A DNA stretch of 64,000 bases from Sipunculus nudus (taxonomy: Eukaryota; Annelida; Sipuncula; Golfingiida; Sipunculidae): positions 52,773,676 to 52,837,675 of the forward strand of contig CM049316.1 in the NCBI GenBank assembly GCA_026874595.1. The letters are read 5' to 3'. The notes below the pieces were generated by a model, which saw only the letters and a program-made list of their open reading frames with translations, was not told where the DNA came from and searched no databases. How positions within the stretch are numbered: the stretch's first letter is position 1; the number at the start of each line of letters is the position of its first letter. Both the position numbers and the translations under genes were made by a program. This document shows positions 46,044-56,390 of this stretch, in pieces.

Positions 46044-48821
46044 GTATGTTTATATCAGCACAAAGCAGACTGGTTTACTAGACGCTGATCTCCAGCAGTA
46101 CAGACTTACAGGTATGTTTAGATCAGCACATAGCAGACTGGTTTACTAGACGCTGATCTACAGCAGTACAGACTTACAGGTATGTTTGTATCAACATATA
46201 GCAGACTGGTTTACTAGACGCTGATCTCCAGCAGTACAGACTTACAGGTATGTTTGTATCAGCACATAGCAGACTGGTGTACTAGACGCTGATCTCCAGC
46301 AGTACAGACTTACAGGTATGTTTGTATCAACATATAGCAGACTGGTGTACTAGACGCTGATCTCCAGCAGTACAGATTTACAGGTATGTTTGTTTCAACA
46401 TATAGCAGACTGGTGTACTAGATGCTGATCTCCAGCAGTACAGACTTACAGGTATGTTTGTATCAACATATAGCAGACTGGTGTACTAGATGCTGATCTC
46501 CAGCAGTACAGACTTACAGGTATGTTTGTATCAACATATAGCAGACTGGTGTACTAGACGCTGATCTCCAGCAGTACAGACTTACAGGTATGTTTGTATC
46601 AACATATAGCAGACTGGTGTACTAGACGCTGATCTCCAGCAGTACAGACTTACAGGTATGTTTGTATCAACATATAGCAGACTGGTGTACTAAACGCTGA
46701 TCTCCAGCAGTACAGACTTACAGGTATGTTTGTATCAACATATAGCAGACTGGTGTACTAGATGCTGATCTCCAGCAGTACAGACTTACAGGTATGTTTG
46801 TATCAACACATAGCAGACTGGTTTACTAGACGCTGATCTCCAGCAGTACAGACTTACAGGTATGTTTGTATCAACATATAGCAGACTGGTTTACTAGACG
46901 CTGATCTCCAGCAGTACAGACTTACAGGTATGTTTGTATCAACATATAGCAGACTGGTGTACTAGACGCTGATCTCCAGCAGTACAGACTTACAGGTATG
47001 TTTATATCAACATATAGCAGACTGGTGTACTAGACCCTGATCTCCAGCAGTACAGACTTACAGGTATGATTGTATCAACATATAGCAGACTGGTGTACTA
47101 GATGCTGATCTCCAGCAGTACAGACTTACAGGTATGTTTGTATCAACATATAGCAGACTGGTTTACTAGACGCTGATCTCCAGCAGTACAGACTTACAGG
47201 TATGTTTGTATCAGCACATAGCAGACTGGTGTACTAGACGCTGATCTCCAGCAGTACAGTCTTACAGGTATGTTTGTATCAACATATAGCAGACTGGTTT
47301 ACTAGACGCTGATCTCCAGCAGTACAGACTTACAGGTATGTTTGTATCAACATATAGCAGACTGGTTTACTAGACGCTGATCTCCAGCAGTACAGACTTA
47401 CAGGTATGTTTGTATCAACATATAGCAGACTGGTTAACTAGACGCTGATCTCTAGCAGTACAGACTTACAGGTATGTTTGTATCAGCACATAGCAGACTG
47501 GTGTACTAGACGCTGATCTCCAGCAGTACAGACTTACAGGTATGTTTGTATCAACATATAGCAGACTGGTTTACTAGACCCTGATCTCCAGCAGTACAGA
47601 CTTACAGGTATGTTTGTAATAACATATAGCAGACTGGTGTACTAGACGCTGATCTCTAGCAGTACAGACTTACAGGTATGTTTGTATCAACAATTAGCAG
47701 ACTGGTTTACTAGACGCTGATCTCTAGCAGTACAGACTTACAGGTATGTTTGTATCAACAATTAGCAGACTGGTTTACTAGACGCTGATCTCTAGCAGTA
47801 CAGACTTACAGGTATGTTTGTATCAACATATAGCAGACTGGCTAACTAGACGCTGATCTCCAGCAGTACAGACTTACAGGTATGTTTGTATCAACAATTA
47901 GCAGACTGGTTTACTAGATGCTGATCTCTAGCAGTACAGACTTACAGGTATGTTTGTATCAACATTTAGCAGACTGGTTTACTAGACGCTGATCTCTAGC
48001 AGTACAGACTTACAGGTATGTTTGTATCAACATATAGCAGACTGGCTTACTAGACCCTGATCTCCAGCAGTACAGACTTACAGGTATGTTTGTAATAACA
48101 TATAGCAGACTGGTGTACTAGACGCTGATCTCTAGCAGTACAGACTTACAGGTATGTTTGTATCAACAATTAGCAGACTGGTTTACTAGACGCTGATCTC
48201 TAGCAGTACAGACTTACAGGTATGTTTGTATCAACAATTAGCAGACTGGTTTACTAGACGCTGATCTCTAGCAGTACAGACTTACAGGTATGTTTGTATC
48301 AACAATTAGCAGACTGGTGTACTAGACGCTGATCTCCAGCAGTACAGACTTACAGGTATGTTTGTATCAACATATAGCAGACTGGCTTACTAGACGCTGA
48401 TCTCCAGCAGTACAGACTTACAGGTATGTTTGTATCAACAATTAGCAGACTGGTTTACTAGACGCTGATCTCTAGCAGTACAGACTTACAGGTATGTTTG
48501 TATCAACAATTAGCAGACTGGTTTACTAGACGCTGATCTCTAGCAGTACAGACTTACAGGTATGTTTGTATCAACATATAGCAGACTGGCTTACTAGACG
48601 CTGATCTCCAGCAGTACAGACTTACAGGTATGTTTGTATTAGCACATAGCAGACTGGTTTACTAGATGATGATCTCCAGCAGTACAGACTTACAGGTATG
48701 TTTGTATCAGCACATAGCAGACTGGTTTACTAGATGATGATCTCCAGCAGTACAGACTTACAGGTATGTTTGTATCAGCACAGAGCAGACTGGTTTACTA
48801 GATGATGATCTCCAGCAGTAC
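46044..48821 (+). repeat. 68-bp satellite, about 41 units
   Basis: Unit GTATGTTTGTATCAACATAT, AGCAGACTGGTGTACTAGAC, GCTGATCTCCAGCAGTACAG, ACTTACAG. The length is nearly invariant, and divergence is mostly at TGTACT/TTTACT, CATATAG/CAATTAG, CTCCAG/CTCTAG and GACGCTG/GATGATG. CTCTAG/CAATTAG units cluster after about 47640. A seven-unit block starting at about 47558 recurs at about 48034 (476 bp apart). Each unit can fold GTACT/AGTAC and GCTG/CAGC into a bulged stem with an ATCTC loop. Each junction reads TTACAG|GTATGT, a splice-site-like string. No reading frame runs through it. Confidence 0.97.
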
Positions 48822-51800
48822 TGGATCCTGTTGAACATCTGTAAGAAAAAGGACATTTTAGTGAGTGAACAAATGGATTCAGCAGTGATGATGCACAAAA
48901 AGATGTTTCATTTAATGATCATGACAAATTGACTTATTTTTTACTTATGTTTATGTACCACTACCAGGTATATGTACAAGCTGCAGCCTGTCTCTGTGCT
49001 GGTTATTCTGACAGGTGTTAGTATAGTGTGTCCTCTAAGATACATAATAGATAAATTTTATTCAGTCTCCATTATCACTGTGACTGACTTACAATTTATC
49101 ATATATCTTTTTTTTAATATGTGAAAAGTCCCATCTCATTGGGCCCTTTGACAGAATTAACATACAACACCAAGCCAGTAAAGAAAACCTTGTCAAGCCG
49201 ACCAAGGGTCAGAGGATAATAACACTGAGGTTTTGGTGAATACATTGTTTGAATCACAGTCTATAATCATGCAGCAGCGTTAATCTTGAAGGAGAGGTTC
49301 CATATTACAATGCCCAAAAGGGCAAAGCTATGCATGTTAGGCTGTGTCAGTGACAGAAATTAAACTGCTTAAACATATGCACTATGGAGCCACTTTTGTT
49401 GGTGTTATTTGATCTGAGTGGTTTGAATTCAAGGCGGCGTTTCACAGGTCACTTATTCAGTGACTCCAGCCAGTCATAATTGACTTTGTTCGTATGTGAA
49501 AATGCCAATGCTAGTCTCTTGATCAGGTGTTGGACAAACGATCAAAGTCTTGACACTTGTAAATATCTGTCACTCAATTTGTTCCCCATAGATGCTGGGA
49601 TGATTAATCGGGAAATAAACACAAGGGCCTTTCATGGACTGGTGTCTACTCTGAGGTGTAGTGCACCAGCTCCAAACTGGCACAGGGACCCTAGTGTAAT
49701 TACACTTTTACAAACGTAGGAATTGGCCTGGGGAATGGAAGGGCGGATCGCTCAGCAGGGCTGATTAAAGTGGATCCTGGGGGAGCACCCCCACACAGCG
49801 ATGATTATCACTTGCTTAGGATGTTCTGTTGCCGATAACAAGCACTTGACAGTCCTTGCACCATCCCCACGGATACCCTATAATTATCGCCCCTCTGTTT
49901 ATTAGCTGCCTATTCATCCTATATAAAGACCAGAATCATTTCAAATGAATCATCTATCCTCGCTTACTGGTTTGTGAATCCTCTTCTATTGTGACTTATT
50001 TGTCTGGACGCCCTCTGGCCAACATCTCTGGTCACAACCCAGTCAATGGCAAACAAAACCCCCTGCTAAATTCACGTCAGGGTTACCCCCTACACCATAA
50101 TTATTGGGCAAAAAGCAGCCTAATTCAATTAGGATGCCATATACCTCTGTGAGTGTACATATCTTTCACTATACAAGCAGACAAAGTAGCCGATGTGATG
50201 GTTTCATTCAAAGCTGCCTTAAATAAGTGGTAGTTGCCAGGTTGAGGTGATTCCACACTTGGCCTGACTACAGCTCTGGCACAATGACAGCCTAAATGTT
50301 CTATTGCTGATTCATGAAGGAACAAGTGCCCATCTGATTGCCAAACTATCAGAAAACCACTACATTCTCAGCTGTTAATTGAAAGTAACATAATATATAT
50401 CATTAATGGCATTCCATGCATATTGACTTTTTTTAAAAGAAGTCCAAGACTTGGAACATTAGACATAACTAGCTCCCTAAAATCCAAACTTTCTGAAGAA
50501 AGATTCCATAGAAACAGTGAATGAAAATATATATACACAAACAGTGTATGTATAAATACTTAAAATGACCCAAACTAAACACAGTCAGTTATAATATAGA
50601 GTTGTATGGTGTGGATGTGATCCTGGTTTGAAAGAGTACATGTGATAGGAGCTGGTGATTTAATGAGGTAATAAACATGTTTATTGGGCTGTAAAACTCA
50701 TAAGAAAGCAAGTAAACAGCAGGAATGTGAGACAGTCACACAGTAATGTACATCTCCCTTGATCTCATAGCCACAATTGTTCATCGGTATTCCCAGCCTA
50801 GCTAACTGATAAACCGTCCACTAAAGTGCCGGATACACACTTTTTACATCCCATGTACTACCTGGATGAGTGCACACAAGAAAGTGATGCTTAATGCAAG
50901 TTTACCTAAACCAAAACAAATTACAGAAACAAACATCCTTTATTGTGACCATAATGCTGGCTGAAAAAGCTGATTATTGTGTGAGAATGCCGTTTATGAT
51001 ACTGTAACTTCTGGCATGAATGGTATGGTAAAACTCAGTATAGATGGCACCACACGTCTGACCACCCCCTCCCCCTTCCATACACACACACACACAAACA
51101 CACACCTGTTGATTATTGCTGTACTGACAGAATTTAAAGGTTTAATGTTGTGCTAAACTAAATGAAGTATGGTTATTGCACTAGTAAAACCACAAAAAAT
51201 ATCAATTATCTTTTAAATAGAATATTTTTCAATATCGCGCATCCCAATGGGAGACGATCTTTGTCAAATTCTGAAGTGTTCTGTAAATTTGTGGGGTTTT
51301 TTTATTTAACATCATTTTCATACCATTACATGATTAGATATTTTGTCATTGTATGATTATCTGATTAGAGTGAAGTCTAAGGCTCTGCTATCAGCACAGC
51401 TTTTACCAATTAACTGGTTTCTGAGGTAGTTGGCAATGATCACAGTGGCATATCCAGGATTTAAAGATAGGGGGGCGCAGCACTAAATTTGGGGCCGAGG
51501 GCCTTTTTCTGCTAGTAAGTTATATAGTGAATTATATATATTTGTTTACAAACATAACACTTGCCAGTTGACTGGCACAAATGTTAGCAGAAAGGGGGGG
51601 GGGGCCACACCCCTTTGTGCCCCCCCCCCCATGAATACATCTCTGTATCAGTAACTGCTACAAAGGCCAACTTTGATCCTCTCAGTCCAACATCCAGAAT
51701 TTGGACGCTTTGACTCCCAGAACCGAGCATCCAAGTTTGATTTTGGGTGTCACAGACCCTAACACCCACGTTCCTGAAAGCCCTGATACATGTTTGATAG

Positions 51801-52562
51801 ATTAAGTATATCTTTAGGCAAGTAATAAATTTATATCAAACCAACAATTATTACATAACATGCTATATCTTGTGTACATTTTTTTACAATATTATAATAT
51901 AACTGTGATATTTTTAGTAAACAGTGTAACATCATCAGCACTTATATATGAAATTTTAAACTTATGTTTCTAAGATATGTATCTGGCATAATAGATATGA
52001 AGTAAAAGAGCACAAGAAATTGCCCAGATTACCTCATACACCAGTACATTCATTTAAATATTGATTACAATCAGATTATTTCTGCTGTGCAATAAACATG
52101 CATGATATGAACCAATCAGAATCTGTCAGTTGAGAAGGGGGCACATATAGTCCACAAAGATGCTCTAATATGACATTCCGAAAGGAGACAAAAACCTTTC
52201 ATTCCTTATTTGATAATAAGCTAAACTTCTTTTTAATATGTATTTATGAAATAGGATAACACACCAAAATTCTGAAACAGTGACCCAGTGGAAAATTTTA
52301 AAAAAAAATACAAAGAATTTTGACTAAGTTTTCTGAAGAAAAAAATACAAAGAATTCATGATCTATCTCAGGTGACATATATTGTCTGTTCCACCAGTAG
52401 GTGCATGGCAGGTGCATGCTGAAAGATAGTAATTTTATTCTCATTAACTTAAATATGACATGTAGATTTTCAGTAGTGCTGATGATGGACTAAAGGCCTA
52501 CGGTGAATATGATAGAAAACCTTGTGACAAAAAAAATTACATTTTACAATCCTCTGGTTGTA
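48822..52562. other. Largely non-repetitive, no gene; candidate regulatory islands
   Basis: No A-F element sequence. 49140-50330 is more GC-balanced and complex, with GGGATGATTAATCGGG, GCAGGGCTGATTAAAGTGG, CCTATAATTATCGCC and TATAAAG motifs, reading like enhancer DNA more than coding DNA. A (CA)n tract is at 51083-51106. A G11/C11 inverted pair is at 51594-51630. Confidence 0.4.
51594..51630. repeat. G11...C11 inverted homopolymer pair
   Basis: Eleven G (51594-51604), then CCACACCCCTTTGTG, then eleven C (51620-51630). The arms, extended by CCAC, could form a GC-only hairpin; alternatively it is an old hairpin terminus of a mobile element. Confidence 0.7.
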
Positions 52563-52878
52563 AAAGAAAACAGTTTTTGGGGAAAAAAAGGTATGGTTCT
52601 CAGTCACTTTTTTTATAAATCAGTGCTGTGGGCATTTTTTTAACCCTTTTTTGTATGTTTATAATCATATGATCAGGGTAAAGCATGATAATAACAGAAT
52701 TTTTTGCTAAACAGGTAAAAGCACTACATAACAAACGAAATCTTATCAAATTGTATTATTTTTATCTTCTTGAAAGATGAAAATCAAAATAAAAATTTTT
52801 TATGCAAGGGGTTAAAATTGACGTGGGAGGTGCCTGAGAACCATGCCTTTTTTTTGCCCAAAAAAGACTGTTTTCTTT
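52563..52878. mobile_element. MITE-2, complete copy, 316 bp with about 40-bp TIRs
   Basis: Left AAAGAAAACAGTTTTTGGGG, AAAAAAAGGTATGGTTCTCA; the right end is its inverse, CTGAGAACCATGCC...GCCCAAAAAAGACTGTTTTC, TTT, with small gaps. The interior is AT-rich with TTCTTGAAAGATGAAAATCA. A second copy lacking the left end is at 45001-45230. No coding frame; transposase family unknown. Confidence 0.8.
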
Positions 52879-55800
52879 AAATGCAGCCTTAAATAGAAGC
52901 ATCATTCCATAACTGCAGTTTTCTCCTTCCTTTTTGGAACTATCTGCCAATTTATGAAAATACTGGCAAAGTCCAATGGGAGTGACATTGTGGAACAGAC
53001 TATGTATGCATGCCTACTCTTCTGTGAATGGTTTTGCTTCACAACATCTTAAAACTGCCTGCCATCTGTTCATTGAATTTTTATAATTTTAAAATGATAT
53101 TTAAATAACTGATAATCTTCAATGTCAGTGACAGAAGTGCAAGAAAATACCTTTATCTATGTACTCAAATAATCTGCTCATAAAACTTAAAGACTACACA
53201 AGTCTCACCATTGGTTATATTTCCTGATTTTCAGTGGCTTTAGAATGACATTTTTCTTTTACTAGCTGACAGGAAATAAGTCTGGTCAGTCAATATACTA
53301 GTAAAAAGAGAAGTCACACCATAGTCAGAGCCACAAGATGACTAATACAGAGTTTGATACCACAAGGCTAAACAGAAATAAAAGCATAATGTATCACAGT
53401 CCACATGCATAGAAGACATCCTTGCACTCAAGCTGATAAACATGCAACAAATGATCCATCTGCAAGATAAACAAGTTCCAAAGTTTGGTAGGCATGTGCC
53501 AGAATGACTAGTAGTCATTAGACAGTTCTTTCCTTCCTTCAGCTGTGATGAAGGCCTCGCTGAAAAGCTCTGAAACAGGCCTTTGGGCCAGATATGAAAA
53601 ACTGATTGACATGTACAATTAATGAACAAGAAGAAATTAGACGAGATATGAAAGAAAGTGACAAAGACAACAAGGCACATAAAGCCAGAACACACAGGCA
53701 AGTGCCCATGCAAATTCACATAAAGAACAGAGGTAAAAAAAATCAAATGTGACTTTATGCCTGTGATTTGGCGGAGAGTGTGTGGCAGGCATCAAAGATT
53801 TGTAAAGGGGCACATTAAGAATGCAGGAGCAATTGGTTGTGTGGTAGGGGGCTGGCGTGACGGGAGGGTTGCAGGGCACAGAGTGGGGCCCATCCGTCAA
53901 TAGGATACCCCTGGGATCGCAACCACCTTGCATGACTCCATGACTCTTGCATGCTGCGTTCTTCCGATTTCTGATTACCTGACAGTCTCAGACCCTTTCA
54001 CCTTCCCAAGGTGATGGATTTTGCCTCCCTTTTTTCCCATCAAATCTTTTGGATGTGCCTGGTTTTTTACACCATCAACCTCTCTTCTAAGGTGAGGGGC
54101 CCCTGGAGACCTGCCCGGACAACGACAGACAATAAAATACCGGTACTAAATTATACATGCCCTGTAGTGTATGAAAATGAAATGAGATCATCGGCTGACC
54201 TCCCCTGTCTGAGATTTCTACCCCAAACAATCCTCTAAGAAAATTACAGAGGGTCTAACATAGCCCACATAAAAGAAAATCACGCTCTGGCCCTTGCCTG
54301 GGTGTCCATAAACTAACGTCATGCATATTAAATGGGTCAGTGTCTGCCTTTAGGACCTGAGGGACCGCAAGTTTGGATCAGAAAAAATGCAAGCAAAAAC
54401 TAGATGCCAATGCAGAGTGTACTCCAGAAGGACAATTAGGGCCTCCTGTGGGGCCTCCAGCTAATTCTCATTACATTTATAATTTGTTAATTCCAGTTGA
54501 ATTAGCTCATTTTCAGCCATTGGATTTTTCTCATGAATAAACTGTTGCATTCAATATATATGAATGTGTATTAACATTCTTATGTGTCAGTCTGTACAAA
54601 AATTACTCTCTTCAGTAAATTAATGAGTCAATGATTTCAAATTTGTTTGGAAATTATCTTTTATTATTCAGAAGGAACAGATTACATATATTCTGAGTAA
54701 ATTACATTAACATAGCATACTATTCTTATATTTTATCTTTACATTAAACCATTAATAAATTTCTCAACAGTTTTCCTCAGGGCAGAAATGTAAGGGATAA
54801 GAATTTTTTTTTCAAATCCAAACATAGCCCTGCCTGCAAATTAGAAATTCAAAAAATGCTGGATATAGGATTTGAGATAACCATGTACCATAAAAGTTTT
54901 AGTTCAATTTATTTAGCCTTTTCCATGCCAAACTTTGTGATTTAATGAGGTTATCCCTTATGAATAAAAGGAGGGCATTTAAATAGATCCACATAAAGTC
55001 ACATAAATTAGTTTGTCCTTTTTTTTAATAACAAATTTTATTTAAGAGGGAAAAAATTGATAAAATCAATACACATTTTTATCAAATACACACACATATA
55101 TATGGTAGCTGTGATTTCCCACATTCACAACATTTTATTATATTTCAACCAAACAAAATCAATGTTAATACAATTTATGATCAATTTCTAATACTATAAA
55201 TCTGTTTTGTCAGCATATCTGTAACTTAATTCTTTTAAACTAAACAAGTTAAAAAATTAAAATGATATGAAGATCCTTCAATTATTATAAAATACATTTA
55301 AATTAATCAACTAAATTCTAAAAAAAACCTAAAAGACATTTTAATAAAATGTTAAGTAAACTTCAGAGGGTATGAAACTGATGATTCTGATAAAAAGATC
55401 TTACAGAGCCTGAAGTTTCACATTGTGAAGAAAACTTGATGCAACCTGCAGTGCATTATAATGACAGATAAAAAAGCCATTTGCACTGAATACTCTGTGG
55501 AAGAACTGAAGTGGAAAACATTTGTCAACAAAGTGTACCCTCTACTGACTTGAACTGAGGGAGGCTTTGATTTTATGCTTTAGCCGTAATAAAAATGATA
55601 TACAGCGTTCTGCCGCATGACAAACTACACATCATCTGCCATCCCTTGAAGAAACAGCAAGTCCTTTACTGGTGGCATAAAATATGACACTACTTGCCCA
55701 CTAAAGATGATGTCAGAGACATCAAATAGGGCTGATCAAAAGAATAGGGAGCCAACTGCGGATTAAGATGCTGTGGAAACCACATTTGGATGTTAAAAGA

Positions 55801-56390
55801 GACAGAAAAAGCCAGTCAAAGATGACAAAGGCATGTTGTGTGTTGAATTGAGCAGGGCATGAGACATAGAAAGTCACTCAGGAGCATGCTGCTAGCTTTG
55901 TGGCTGTGACAGAGGACTGGTTCCTGTGTGACCACCAGCTCCCAGTAGAAGCCAGAGCAGACAACTCTCTGCCAGCTCGTGATGGATAACCCCAAGTCTG
56001 ATCAAAGCCGGTCTCCATCTTACACCACCATGCAGTACCAATGCACAAAGCCCAGTCTGTTAACAGATGTTTCTGCCGTGATGCCCAGTCCTTTGTCCTT
56101 CTAGGAGAGTCCTGATTCAAGATGCCCCCTCTCGGTACTCCAGGATTGTGCTCCTGAAACTCCTTGTAACATGTGTGCCAACAGTCCATTGAACATGTTC
56201 ATCTCCATTTGGATTATCCAATCAAAGCGAATCAACTGGTGCTTCCAAGGTCCTAATAAGACCCACTGAGATCAATACAATATCCTGATCAGCATGACAT
56301 CATGATCGCGGGAGGTCTGGGGCCACTGGTTCAGTACACCTTCAACAAATATTAGGGTACATGAAGCTCTAGTCCTGAAAAGTCAACTAA
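52879..56390. other. Non-repetitive region; candidate conserved non-coding islands
   Basis: No supported gene. Two stretches look constrained by composition: 53750-54540 (CATCAAAGATTTGTAAAGGG, CCCATCAAATCTTTTGGATG, CATGCATATTAAATGGGTCA, CTAATTCTCATTACATTTAT) and 55380-56340 (GGAGGCTTTGATTTTATGC, CTGATCAAAAGAATAGGG, GGATTATCCAATCAAAGCG). CTTTGA/TCAAAG and ATTA cores recur, as in Wnt/TCF and homeodomain enhancers, but such short motifs are frequent by chance. Between them (54560-55370) the sequence is plain AT-rich. Open frames at 53342-53746 and 55878-56189 on the minus strand have no recognisable domain. Confidence 0.35.

Noticed and set aside
46044-48821. CRISPR-like regular array
   Set aside because: There are no unique spacers; the entire 68-bp unit repeats, and the context is animal DNA.
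53520-53600. Hammerhead-ribozyme-like string (CTGTGATGA ... GAAAC)
   Set aside because: The conserved CTGATGA core is interrupted by two bases and no proper stem II or cleavage triplet could be drawn.
53342-53933. Minus-strand frames of 134 and 98 codons
   Set aside because: They overlap in different frames, with Cys/Phe/Leu-rich composition typical of AT-rich antisense text; no recognisable domain.
55878-56189. 103-codon minus-strand frame
   Set aside because: Longest frame in the right-hand spacer, but no domain, no homologue I recognise, and the region reads better as non-coding.
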